Source: Wyeomyia smithii (lineage: Eukaryota; Arthropoda; Insecta; Diptera; Culicidae). Taken from it: a DNA stretch of 64,000 nt. The stretch's first letter is position 1. Every line of letters begins with the position of its first letter. A model generated the notes under the pieces. That model worked only from the letters and a program-made list of their open reading frames with translations, did no database searches and was not told where the DNA came from. This document shows, in pieces, positions 23,290-37,060 of this stretch. The DNA is taken from contig NC_073696.1 in assembly GCF_029784165.1 (NCBI RefSeq), positions 23,815,530 to 23,879,529 on the forward strand. Reading direction: 5' to 3'. The translations under genes and the position numbers were made by a program.

Positions 23290-24157
23290 TTTCCCGGTCC
23301 ATCAGAAGACTCTTAGCATTTGAAAAAAGATAGTGACCTTCAAATCATTCAATGAATTGCCCATCGCTAGCTACAAATTTTGTCCCTTCCTGCTGGTAGA
23401 GCTCGAATACCGTTATGATGACACTGTTCGTTTTTTCAGGCAATCCACGAATCATTTTTCGATGTCAATAATTAATTGAACTGCGCAATATCTAAGGAAT
23501 GTAAGGGATGAGGTAGTAATTTCCATTTGAGGTTTCTACGTCAAGTTTAATGACTTTGGTAGTGTGAGGCCAAGCGTTGTCATGCAGTAGAATCACTTTG
23601 TCGTGCCTCACTTCGCATCAATTGAAGTTGATATCGTTCCCCAGTGATGGTTTGGTTCTGTTTCAACAGCTTAAAATGAAAAACATTGACAAGATTCTAC
23701 TAAATACATCACATAATCTTAGCAGCGAGCAAGCTCAACGAAACAGACGGTGTATAATCACGGCCTGGCAGTCTTCATGTATTTTTAAGGTTGTTGTAAT
23801 GAATCCATCATTTATTACCTGTCACGATCATTCGAACCTCTCCTTTCTTGCAGCTAGAGTAGTTTTTCATCCCCGAAAAACCTACGCTCAACGTTCTTTG
23901 GTTTCAAAATCATAAGAAACCCATGATTCTTGGTTTTGAATCATTTCTAAAGTAGGCAATCGCTTGGAAATGGCTTGGCGAGTAATTACTAATATCTAAG
24001 TAAGCTGTTCCTGCGTTTGGCATGAATTCTTATCGAGTAACTTCTCAAATCCAAAAGGCTTTAACGCAGACAGTCGTCAACATTGAACTTCTGCACGTTG
24101 TTTAACTTAGAGCAGCATTTCCGTGAACTTGTTTTAACTCTCGATGCACTTTAACTA
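23290..24157 (-). pseudogene. Mariner-like transposase relic (main part)
   Basis: A decayed mariner transposase read on the minus strand. From N to C the visible pieces are CQTQEQL, TRQAISKRLPTLEMIQNQ, SWVSYDFETKER, VILLHDNAWPHTTKVIK (near 23561-23590; the second catalytic Asp is in HDN) and RGLPEKTNSVIITVFE near the C-terminus. These match the linker, WVPHEL-like motif, HDNARPH motif and C-terminal part of mariner transposases. Stops and frameshifts break it throughout. The N-terminal remainder lies on the far side of the RTE insertion (27597 onward). Confidence 0.8.
24146..24157. repeat. Target-site duplication of the RTE element, left copy
   Basis: GCACTTTAACTA here is repeated exactly at 27585-27596, bracketing the RTE element. 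The uninterrupted arrangement is seen in the related mariner fragment at 33.69 kb (GCACTTCAACTACCG). Confidence 0.9.
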
Positions 24158-24616
24158 CTTTTGGGCTTCAAATGGTGAGTCGACAACATGGAAGGAACGT
24201 CAAACTTAGCTCCGGTCCTCACAAGTTCCTATCTCACGCCTCCACGAGTCATATGATACAATAGACTACCAGTTAAAACATGGACACAGCTGGTTGGCGT
24301 TGCCTGGGCAATGTTGTCATCCGACAATAGCTATGTGAGAAGGTGCGACGCGATCGTTGGCGCGGTAACCATATCTCGGCGGTAGAGGAAATGCTTCGCC
24401 AACCCGAGCGTCTGGCCACCAAGATGGTGCGGCTCAAAACAGCGTCTGATCTCCATGTTAGGAGCGGCTGATCAACGTCCAGGTGTCAGCGTGGGACTCT
24501 AATCAGAGCTGACACGATGGCCCTTCGGCGAGACAGGGGGTTGGGGAAGGCCCAAAAAGCCGCCCCGAAAAACACCAAATGTTGCAAATATCGAAGAAGT
24601 TAATACGGATCGGAAC

Positions 24617-25498
24617 AATCGGCACAGATCAGGCGACGAAATAAGGACTACGATTGGAAACTCGGTACATGGAACTGCAGATCGTTAGGCTTTCACGGCT
24701 GCGACAGGATCATATATGACGAACTAAATCCACGCAACTTCGAAATCGTGGCACTGCAGGAACTTTGCTGGTCGGGACAGAAGGTATGGAAAACACGGAC
24801 ATCGAGAGGCTACCTTTTATCAGAGCTGTGGCACTACCAATGAGCTTGGAACGGGCTTTATAGTGCTGGGTAGGATGCGCCAACGCGTGATCGAGTGGCA
24901 GCCGATCAGTGCGAGGATGTGTAAGTTGAGAATTAAGGGCCGGTTCTTTAACTACAGCATCATCAACGTGCACTGCCCACACGAAGGAAGAGCCGACGAT
25001 GAGAAAGAAGCGTTTTATGCGCAGCTGGAGCAGGTGTATGATAGCTGTTCGCAACGGGACGTTAAGATCGTCATCGGTTATATGAACGCTCAGATAGGAC
25101 GGGAGGCAATGTACAGACCGGTGATAGGGCCGAATAGCCTGCACGCCGCATCAAATGATAACGGCCAACGATGTGTGAACTTTGCAGCCTCCCGCGGTAT
25201 GGTAGTCAGAAGTACCTTCTTCCCCCGCAAAGACATCCACAAAGCCACCTGGAGATCACCTGACTTACAAGTGGAGAACCAAATCGACCACGTTCTAATC
25301 GATGGTAAATTCTTCTCTGACGTCATCAACGTTCGCACCTACCGCAGTGCGAATATTGATTCGGACCATTACCTTGTTGCAGTATGCATGCGCTCAAAAC
25401 TTTCGACGGTGCGAAACACGCGTCAAAGTCGCCCACCGCGACCAAACATCGGGCAACTACGGGACGCCGCGGTTGCCAGGAGTACGCGCAGCAGCTGA
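24617..25498 (+). pseudogene. APE endonuclease of the RTE element
   Basis: The N-terminal part (to about 24842) has LGTWNCRSL (Asn motif) and IVALQELCW (Glu motif), then stops. The frame resumes at 24863 with GRMRQRVIEWQPIS, NYSIINVHCPHEGR and, late on, NQIDHVLIDGK and IDSDHYLVAV (SDH motif). The usual GDxNA motif reads IGYMNAQIG here: the catalytic Asp is Tyr, a one-base change (GAT to TAT). Two independent defects therefore inactivate the nuclease. Confidence 0.8.
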
Positions 25499-25605
25499 AA
25501 GCAGCATAACCAACGGAAGAGCAGCTTGGCGCAGCTACTCTTGAAGATCGCTGGAGGGACATTCGATCAGCCATAGGTAGTACTGCTGAAGCGGCGCTTG
25601 GTACT

Positions 25606-25914
25606 ATGGCTCCGAACAGGAGAAACGACTGGTTTGACGACGAGTGCAAACAGTTAGTGGGAGAGAAGAATGCAGCACGAGAGAGAATACTGCAACACCA
25701 AACGAGGGCGAACGTGGAGCGCTACCTACGCGCACGGAACAGGCAAAACTCGGTCTTACGGAAGAAGAAGCGCCAGGAGGAAGATCGAGATCGCGAGGCG
25801 ATGGAGGCACTGTACCGTGCGAATGACACACGAAAGTCCTACGAGAAGCTGAACTGTTCCCGCAAAGGCTTTGTGCAGGGACCTGGGCGGCAACCTTCTA
25901 ACGAACAAGTGTGA
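25606..25914 (+). pseudogene. Endonuclease-RT linker of the RTE element
   Basis: A basic, Arg/Glu-rich segment (RNDWFDDECKQLVGEKN and later KKKRQEEDRDREAME). This is the usual linker between endonuclease and RT in these elements. It overlaps the start of the RT frame because of a frameshift near 25870-25910. Confidence 0.7.
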
Positions 25915-27568
25915 GGTGATTGACAGGTGGAAGCAGTACTACGATGAGCACCTTAATGGCGATGTAGCAGAGGACGACGACGGAGTGGTAGTAGATCTCG
26001 GTGTACGCGCAGATGACGACAAAATCCCAGCCTTTGACCTTCAGGAGGTTAGAGAGGAGATCGGCCGGCTGAAAAACAATAAAGCCGCTGGAGCTGACCA
26101 ACTCCCCAGCGAGCTGTTAAAACACGGTGGTGAATCACTGGCTAAGGCGGTACACTGGGTTATTGCCAAGATTTGGGAGGAGGAGGTAGTACCGGAGGAG
26201 TGGATGGAAAGTACAGTGTGCCCCATCTACAAAAAAGGCGACAAGTTGGATTGCTGCAACTACCGCGCAATCACGTTGCTGAACGCCGCCTACAAGGTAC
26301 TCTCTCAAATTCTGTGCCGTCGACTATCACCGTTTGCAAGGGAATTCGTGGGGCAATATCAAGCGGGATTTTTGGGTGCCCGCGCCACCACGGACCAAAT
26401 ATTCGCGGTACGGCAGGTCCTACAGAAGTGCCGTGAGTATAACGTGCCCACATATCACTTGTTCATCGATTTTAAATCGGCATACGACACAACCGTTCGA
26501 GACCAGCTATGGCAGATTATGTACGATTACGGCTTTACGGATAAACTGACACGGTTGGTCAAGTCGACGATGGATCGGGTGATGTGCGTAGTTCGAGTTT
26601 CGGGGACACTCTCGAGTCCCTTCGAGTCTCGAAGAGGGCTACGGCAAGGAGATGGATTATCGTGCTTGCTATTCAACATCACTTTGGAAGGTGTGATACG
26701 TAGGGCTGGTATCGACACGAGTGGCACGATTTTTAGAAGGTCTGTTCAGCTCTTTGGCTTCGCCGATGACATTGATATTGTAGCACGAACCCTTGAAAAG
26801 ATGATGGAGACGTACATCAGACTGAAGGCTGAGGCCGGACGAATTGGGCTGGCCATAAACGCATCGGATAACAAGTACATGAGAGGAAGAGGTTCCAGAG
26901 AAGACAGTGTCAACCTCCCGCCACGAATTCATATTAGCGGTGATGAAATCGAGATGGTAGACGAGTTCGTGTACCTGGGCTCACTGGTGACTGCTGACAA
27001 CGACACCAGCAGAGAAATTCGTCGACGCCTTATGGCAGGAAATCGTGCCTACTTTGGACTCCGGAGGACACTCCGCTCGAATAAAACCCGCCGCCGCACG
27101 AAGTTAACCATCTACAAAACACTGATCAGACCGGTAGTCCTCTACGGCCACGAAACCTGGACTATGCTCGTGGAGGACCAACGCGCCCTTGGGGTTTTCG
27201 AACGAAAGGTGTTGCGTACCATCTGTGGTGGAGTGCAGATGGAAGATGGATCATGGCGGAGGCGGATGAACCACGAGTTGCATCAGCTGCTGGGAGAACC
27301 ACTCATCGTTCAAACGGCGAAAATCGGGAGACTACGGTGGGCTGGGCATGACGTTAGGATGTCGGACGACAACCCGGTGAAAATGGTTCTTGATAACAAC
27401 CCGACTGGAACGAGGCGACGGGGCGCGCAGCGAGCAAGGTGGCTCGATCGAGTGGAAGACGACCTGCGGGGCCTCCGCAGACGACATGGCTGGCGAGCTG
27501 CAGCCATGAACCGAGTTGAATGGAGGCGACTTCTTCGAACAGCAAGGGACACTTCGGCCTGGAGCTGA
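25871..27568 (+). pseudogene. Reverse transcriptase and C-terminal region of the RTE element
   Basis: A 565-codon open frame. Motifs in order: KNNKAAGADQLPSELLKHGG, CPIYKKGDKLDCCNYRAI, LFIDFKSAYDT (motif A Asp), RRGLRQGDGLSCLLFNI (motif B), LFGFADDIDIVA (FADD, motif C), EFVYLGSLV, LYGHETWTM, FERKVLRTICG, and KIGRLRWAGHDVRM near the C-terminus. All catalytic Asp residues are present. The first codons belong to the linker frame, so the nominal start is not a real translation start. This is the longest truly coding-like frame in the left half of the window. Confidence 0.85.
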
Positions 27569-27584
27569 CTGGTAAGGTAAGTAA

Positions 27585-27596
27585 GCACTTTAACTA
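27585..27596. repeat. Target-site duplication of the RTE element, right copy
   Basis: An exact repeat of GCACTTTAACTA at 24146-24157. It directly follows the GGTAAGGTAAGTAA tail of the element. Confidence 0.9.
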
Positions 27597-27700
27597 TCGT
27601 TTTCTTTGAATAAAATAATAAAAGTAACCTCCGAAAATACCGAAAATGACAATTAAACCACTAACGTGCCAAAGCGGTTTGTTCACCCCATGTTCCAGCT
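27597..27700 (-). pseudogene. N-terminal remainder of the split mariner relic
   Basis: Sequence right of the RTE insertion (TCGTTTTCTTTGAATAAAAT) aligns with CCGTTTTCTCTGGATGAAAT at 33708, where a related mariner fragment is uninterrupted. Coding content is too decayed to read. Confidence 0.55.
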
Positions 27701-27759
27701 TACCAGTACTTACTGCTGGCACCACCTATTGACAAACAGTGAGAACTCAGTTGCGGACC

Positions 27760-28060
27760 TAATAAATTCTGCTTTTTTGAGCTCTCCAGATCTTCTATGA
27801 GGTTTAAGGTTTTTTTTAAATATCCCAAGTTATTCAGAGCTATGTATCTAGATTTAAAGATTTTGATAGCCTTTCTGAAATCTGTACAACATTTTAGAGC
27901 CATATAGTCTTAAAATTTTTTTGAGTGTTTTTTAAGGCTTTGAATTTTTAATTTTTTTCAGAACTCTTAAGCTTTGCTGAACTCTGTAAAGCTTTTCAGA
28001 TTTTTTTTCAAACTTGAAGCAATTTTCGTTTTCGAGCTTCTTAGTATTTTTATATGGAGT
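27760..28060. repeat. Degenerate GAGCTTTT-type low-complexity block, part 1
   Basis: A T-rich sequence with irregular recurrences of GAGCTT, AGAGCT and TTTTTGAG. It continues on the other side of the minus-strand retrotransposon (29746-30040) and reappears as the large block at 32.27-33.42 kb. Confidence 0.6.
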
Positions 28061-28062
28061 TA

Positions 28063-28210
<148 letters not shown>

Positions 28211-29745
28211 CATTCATCTGACATCAGGGTCTACATGAATATAACTTAAACTAATCAAACACGTTTGTGCGCAATAATCGTTGTCTGAAACTATTTGTAC
28301 TCAGAGAGTTCAAATAAGGTGTGCACATTGTTAAATAAAGAACACATTACACGTAAAGGTTCTTTCTGACCATATTCGGTGTGTCTAAAATCTAACCTGA
28401 TCAAATCAAAACTTCGTAGATTACGCGGTGGAACATTCACATTAACATGCGCTAGAATACGAGCTGAATCTATACTTCCAGATAGCAGTTTTTGTATGAA
28501 CAATACTCTTGCCAGTTCACGCCTTCTTTTCGAAGTGCCCATTCCTAGAAGACGGCAACGATTTTTATAGGGAGGCAGTTCATTGGGATTACTCCATGGA
28601 AAAAACCTAAGTGCGTAACGTACAAAACGTGACTGCACTGCTTTAATTCTTCATGTCCCGACATCAGCATACGGATTCCATACCACAGCGGAATAGTGCT
28701 CCCTAAAGGAGAGCGTCGTATCAAAATGAACTCCAAGGTCTTTGATCACAGACACTCTCTCTACCTGTTCGCCTCCGATGTTGTAATTCCAGTTAATCAT
28801 ATTTTTTCTACGAGTAAATGAGATTACAAAACATTTGTTCGTACTGATGAGCAGCTCGTAAGTTCTAAACCATTCAGTGAAAATGTTAACAAGTTTTTGA
28901 AGCTCTCTACAGTCGTCGATTGATTTAACGATGAGATAGATTTCCAAAGTATCTGCATACAGAAGTCGACACCCTCACGGAAGTATCGTGCACACATCGT
29001 TGAAAAAAGAAAGAGAAAAGCAGCGGACCAAGGTTGCTGCCCTGTGGAACACCAGAGAGATTTTTAAAATAGTCAGACTGAGCGACTCCAATCTTCACAG
29101 ACAATCGGCGATCTATCAAGTATGATTTAACCCAGTAACGAAATAAGGTGCAGCTCCTATCCGTTCAATTTTTGCAAGAAGCAAATTATGATCAACGCGA
29201 TCGAATGCAGCTTTCAAATCTGTGTATATGGTGTGTATTTGGGCTCCTTTCTCCATATTTCTTAAGCAAAATGACGTAAACTCCGTTGAATTAGTAACTG
29301 TTGATCTTCCAGCGAAAAATCCATGTTGGTCACACGAAATGTGATTTTTAACTTCATGAAATAAAACTTTGTTGACAAGAGTTTCAAGCAACTTAGATCC
29401 TACACATTGGGATGTTATTCCGCGGTAAATGAATACATTCCCACGATCACCTTTCTTGAAAACAAGAAATAATATGGATTCCTTCTATTCATCGGGGAAA
29501 GATGCTTCAGCCATTGATTGATTGCAAATTGATGTTAGGGGAGCACAAAGTGCAGTTGCACACATCTTAAATATAATTGGTGGAATACCATCGGACCCTG
29601 GCCGACAAGAAGATTTCAGTTTTTTTATGGCAGCATTAATATCCGTTTCAGAGAATACAATATTTCGCATTTCTTGTACTTCCTCTGGTACATTGCAAAT
29701 TGCGGCGGCTACGTGCTGACCTTTGATTATTTTTGGGCATGCCTG
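28211..29745 (-). mobile_element. Non-LTR retrotransposon relic, RT part, 5'-truncated
   Basis: Read on the minus strand: AIKKLKSSCRPGSDGIPP (29.6 kb), DQHGFFAGRSTVTNSTEF and IYTDLKAAFDRVDH (motif A, 29.25 kb), NLSGVPQGSNLGPLLF (motif B, 29.05 kb), a decayed motif C region, then KDLGVHFDTTLSFREH, SRFVRYALRFF and PPYKNRCRLLGMGTSKRRREL near the 3' end. At least five frames are needed to read it. It belongs to the Jockey/CR1-like group but is a different family from copies 1 and 2. It is followed by a short 3' UTR and the TAA array. Confidence 0.8.
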
Positions 29746-30047
29746 AACTTTTCTGTGCTTTTCTGAAAATTCAAGATTTTTTGAACTCTTTCGAGCAGTT
29801 CCGAATTTGTTAGACTTAAAAACTTTTTGAGCATCAGATCTATTTTAAGCTCTCAAGAGGTTTTTCAAAGCTTTTGAGCTTTTAGGATTTTTTTTCAAGT
29901 GTTTTAAATTTTAAATGTTTTTTATGTTTAATGATATTTCGATATTTTGAAAATTTTAGAGCTTTAATGGTTTTTGATTGAGTTTTTTTTAAGTTCTTAT
30001 AAATTCATCAGACTTTTTTAGGGTTAGAGATTTATATTCAGATTACA
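29746..30047. repeat. Degenerate GAGCTTTT-type block, part 2
   Basis: The same composition and word use as 27760-28060. It is consistent with one block split by the retrotransposon insertion. Confidence 0.55.
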
Positions 30048-30240
30048 GGGAGCTTGTAGCCTAAAGGTTACATATGCCTGACAAGTGAATCGTCATGAGT
30101 TCGAATCTTGTTAGAATTTGAACATTCGGTGTCAGAGGGACTTTGAGGCATCGGTTTTTTCTCAGGCTCCTCCGATCCCCCATTTTGATCCTTTCATCGC
30201 GCCTGATTAGAAAAAGAGAGTCAGACACATGAATACAAAA
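30048..30240 (+). mobile_element. tRNA-derived SINE relic
   Basis: The head resembles a tRNA: GGGAGCT, an A-box region TGTAGCCTAAAGGTTA, and a B-box region GAGTTCGAATCTTG (AGTTCGAATC at 30098-30107) about 45 nt downstream. The non-tRNA body follows. The 3' end is uncertain and no duplication was identified. Confidence 0.5.
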
Positions 30241-31077
30241 TAATTGCTGATACTTGCCAGGTTAATTTAAAAGGCACTGCTGTAAAGAAGAGCAGTAGGT
30301 CCATTCAACACTTTCATACGCATATCCGTGTTTCGATTGCAATATCCGTACTCATATATATCATACAACCTTGCATAAGATGTGCATAAATATCGGTATA
30401 CGATAATATCCGATTGAAAGCGATTTAATCCATGTATTATCTTACGATTCTACGATTCAAAAATCGTAAATCAGTCAACTTCCGGCATGATATACGATAA
30501 AAAACTAACTTCTGGGCATGATCACGAGCATTGTGTACGATTTTGACTTCGTTAAGTTGTATTTGCGATAATTTTTATGATTTGATATACGATTTGAGGT
30601 TGACTGGTTGAATTATGCAAGCGTCAGAGGAAGGGTAAAAGTGCAAAAATCTGCCACTTAACACGGTGGCAAAGGAGTACCTCCCATTTCTATAACAGTC
30701 GTTAGAGATGCAGAGGTGAACCGACGGCAACAAAGGTCTTTGGCAACAACGACTGCAACCCTTCCGCCTTCATTCCTTAAGGACGAGCCAACGATTTTGC
30801 TATGTCAATGTATGTGTGACGTAATCATCATCAACCATGCTATAGTGTGTGTAACACTTCGACGTTTATTTACAGAGCAAACAAAATTATTTCTTTTTTT
30901 GTCTGTTTAGAAACTGAATCGGTTCGCTTATGATCAATCCACATAAGAGATAAATTTATCTTGTCTGTAGTTCAGATTACAAATCGAGCCCGTTGTTTGG
31001 ATAATTTCGACATAAATTCTGTTCTTCTATTTAATGATCGATGATAAAGATGATAAAGAGTGATACCATTGGATCAC
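30241..31077. other. Spacer with repeated TATACGAT-like words
   Basis: ATACGAT and related words recur between 30380 and 30600, partly as weak inverted repeats around AGTCAAC. No gene is supported before the exon at 31078. Confidence 0.4.
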
Positions 31078-31182
31078 CTGTAAGTATATCCGACGAGAGA
31101 AGGTCCGGTGCACCCTCCTCGAGAGACACACTGCAAGATTCGCTGGATAGTAGCGATGCCGGAAACATATCACTGGTGTCAT
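31078..31182 (-). CDS. Candidate host-gene exon (downstream of the pair)
   Basis: On the minus strand the segment follows a clear acceptor (TTTCCTTTACAG) and can end at a donor (CAG then GTGATC). It is 105 bp, entering and leaving in phase 1. It encodes an acidic, Ser-rich stretch starting DTSDMFPASLLSSES and ending APDLLSSDILT. The intron upstream is short (31183-31239) with GTAAGT and TTTACAG. If the weaker downstream donor is not used, the frame runs to a TAA near 31031 and this would be a terminal exon. The protein family is not recognised. Phase agreement with the next exon, and the absence of TE homology, argue for a real host gene. Confidence 0.5.
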
Positions 31183-31239
31183 CTGTAAAGGAAAAGTTTT
31201 CGTTGTAATTATTGAGAAACAATGTTCATAAATACTTAC

Positions 31240-31401
31240 TCTGATTGATCGGGTTGATCTTATACCGTTCGCACAATCGCAAACGAGCTGCTCTTTTCTT
31301 TTCCGATAGCGGCGGTATCACATAACTTTTCACTTCTCGCAAAACATAAACTGCCAACGTCTGCGCAACGCATTTGTTTACATTGGCATTAGGCGACAGT
31401 G
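31240..31401 (-). CDS. Candidate host-gene exon (upstream of the pair)
   Basis: On the minus strand it ends at a strong donor (AATCAGA then GTAAGT, phase 1). The frame continues into the exon at 31078-31182. The proposed acceptor is CGGCAG before 31401, giving 162 bp with phase 1 on both sides. The peptide contains NKCVAQTLAVYVLREVKSYV, then IPPLSEKKRAARLRLCERYK: a hydrophobic helix followed by a basic helix. There is no in-frame Met, so the start lies in an exon further right that I cannot place. The reading frame stays open to a TAA near 31470, so the acceptor choice is uncertain. The family is not recognised. Confidence 0.5.
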
Positions 31402-32269
31402 CTGCCGAATATGCAGTTTTTAGGAAATCGAAGAATTTAGTTGAAAATAATTTTTCATTTCCCGTAATGTTGAATTGTTATGTTATATTCATAATGAATG
31501 AAAATGAATACATGAGTTCAAAAGAAAATTTTAACGACTGATTCGAATCAAAATGTAACTGATTTACCAAAATGGCGGTAGATGTTAAAGTTTTCTGTTC
31601 AGTATCAGTTTAGCAACAGTTATAAAAATCATCAATAATGACGATGACTACTCACTAATACCTCCGCAATGCTATCCTTCGAATAGACGTTTTATTACGC
31701 TGTTTCCATTGTTTTCGTTAGTTGCTATTAGTGAGGCAACTCGTGATTTTGCTTTAATAATTCTGAGTAAAAAAGCATAATTTGTTTTGGCTTTTTGAAG
31801 CAGTGAAGACAGAACCAGTGAGTTTATGTAGTGATATATTTCTACTAATGTTTTAACTAGTGTTTCGACCCGAAAACGGCTGAAAACGAACTCGCCAGTG
31901 AAGAAAAAGATGAAGAAGTCAAAATGAAATTTTTTTGCGTGGAGTGATGATAAGAAGAAGCAAAAATTAAAATCAATCTAAAATGACTAATTAGTAAGTT
32001 CCTAGTTCTGAATTGTGATCTAATTTATGCGGGCACAGGTTATGTTAACAGTGATACATTTTAAAGCTGTTTCGTAAAGTAATTTTTCGACTGTTAAAGA
32101 TTTCCTGCAAGTATCATCATTTTACTCACACATTGACAGACCAAAGAGCGTTGGCTAAGCCTTAACCAGACCGTAAGTACGTGGCCGGCACCGTTATCGA
32201 TCTATACAAAGTAGAAGCTACTGAATTGTAGTACATTGGAGATGGTTAAGTGAACAACTATGAAGATGG
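31402..32269. other. Spacer, no supported gene
   Basis: AT-rich and probably intron or flank of the minus-strand exons. ACCAAAATGGCGG on the plus strand at about 31563 looks like a start context but opens no useful frame. Confidence 0.35.
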
Positions 32270-33420
32270 TCAAGCTCAAGCTCATGTTTAGAAATTCAGA
32301 TCGTTTGAGCTTTTTTGAGCTTCTGAAGGGATTTCGTTTGTTCCAGAGTTTTTCTAGTTCTTGAGCATTTTTGTTTTCCATGAAATACTTCCAAGCTTTT
32401 AGAGCTTATGAGCTCTTCTAAACCTCTGTCTTTTCTGCGATTGTCTTTTGAACTTTTCAGAGTTTTTTTTTTGTTTAGAGATTTTTAAGGCTTTTAAAAC
32501 TTTCAGGTGCTCATTGAACTTTGGAGTCTTCATTAGAGTTTTTCAAACTCTTCAGCATTTATGAGATTTAGATTTTGTAATATTCAACAAACTCCTTCGA
32601 GTTTCTAGTGCTCCAGGCTTTAATGAGCTCTTCAGAGTGTAGATTTTACAACCACCTTTGGACTGTTTTAAGTTCTTGAGCTCTTTTGCGTTGCTCAGAG
32701 CTCTAAAACTTTATTGAGCTTTTCAACATTTAAAGCCATTTGAAGCTCTTAAGTTTTTTTTAAAGTGTACGAGTTTTGATTTTTTTAATCTTTGGGCTTT
32801 ATTGAGTTCTTAAGATTTTGAGATATTTTGAGCCTGTTGAAGTGAGAGTTTTAGATTTCAGAGCCTTGAGCTCCTTAGAAGCTAAAATTCACTAATAAAT
32901 GTAGAGCTTTTATGAGTTTTCGAGATGTTGTTGTGCAATGTTTGGAGGTTGAAATTTTTTTGAGCTTTCAAGAGCTATTTAAGACACTTCAGTCGTTTGA
33001 AGTATTCCAGATTTAAGATTAAAGCCGTTTCAGCTCTTTTGAGCTATTTAGAATTTGCGAGTTTTTTTTTTGAGCCACAAATTATTATGGGCATTCGGAT
33101 TAAAAAATTTTGACTCATTTGGCTCTTTTATGATTTTGAGCTTTTTGGGATTTAAGTCTCTTTTGAATTTCCTAGCTTTTTTGAGCTTGATGGAGTTTTG
33201 CAGGGTTTTTGAGATATTCGGAGCTTGCAAGCTTTTGAGCTATTTGGTTTTTGGCTCTTTTCAGCTCTTCAGAGCTTTTAAATGCATTTGAGCTCTAGAG
33301 ATTTTTGAGTTCTGAACTGTTTTAGGTTCTTCAAAGTTTTTTAAACCTCGAACTGGAGCTTGACAGTTTTTTAAAACTTTTTCTTTTGCCTTAAACTTGT
33401 CAGATTTTTTGAAAACTAGA
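32270..33420. repeat. Large degenerate GAGCTTTT-type block
   Basis: T-rich sequence with dozens of irregular GAGCTTTT, AGAGCTTT, TTTTGAGC and GAGCTCTT words and no fixed period. It matches the blocks flanking the minus-strand retrotransposon at 28.2-29.7 kb. It could be a decayed short-period satellite. Confidence 0.6.
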
Positions 33421-33429
33421 AGCATGACC

Positions 33430-33800
33430 GGCCAGTCCCCATGACATTCTTTTCTACGGGTTGCTTTAAAGGAATCCATTTCTTATTTCTCGTCACGATG
33501 CGATAATGGTTTTAAATCATAAGGAGTGGCGGAAGAAAGCTGTTCCTGTGCTTGGCATGGATCCTTACCAAGTAATCCCACTAATACAGAAGGTTATTGG
33601 CCTTGCTTCACGCCGACATTCGTTTACAACAAAATCACGGCACGTTGTTTCACTTGAAGCAGCACATCCATAAACTTCTTTCAACTATCGATGCACTTCA
33701 ACTACCGTTTTCTCTGGATGAAATGAGAAAAGTGGGGTTACTCGCAGATAACGAATATTTGGCTCTTAAAAGTTTTTTTAAGCCTCGAACTGGAGCTTGA
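33430..33800 (-). pseudogene. Second mariner-like transposase fragment
   Basis: Read on minus, it shows DPCQAQEQL (compare mariner CQTQEEL) and, further on, RDEK followed by KATRRKECHG (compare the GDEKW...NPKRRKSWG region with the first catalytic Asp). DNA at 33600-33720 aligns with the relic at 24.09-24.16 plus 27.6 kb, showing the undisrupted insertion site. It is flanked by direct repeats containing CCTCGAACTGGAGCTTGACA at 33346 and 33783. Confidence 0.6.
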
Positions 33801-33811
33801 CAGGTTGGAGG

Positions 33812-37060
<3,249 letters not shown>

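Larger units (their letters stand above)
24158..27584 (+). mobile_element. RTE-type non-LTR retrotransposon, complete in length, inserted in mariner
   Basis: A 3427-bp element bounded by a 12-bp duplication. It holds a 5' region of about 460 bp, an APE endonuclease (about 24617-25500, two frames), a linker (25606-25914), an RT with C-terminal region (25871-27568), almost no 3' UTR, and a TAAGGTAAGTAA tail. Length, the very short 3' end and the RLRWAGH-type C-terminus fit the RTE clade; a phylogeny would be needed to be certain. The endonuclease and linker carry stops and frameshifts, so it is dead, while the RT frame is open over its whole length. Confidence 0.85.

Noticed and set aside
24710..25144. 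Long minus-strand ORFs across the RTE element (also 25326-25649 and 27310-27588)
   Set aside because: Shadows of the endonuclease and RT frames.
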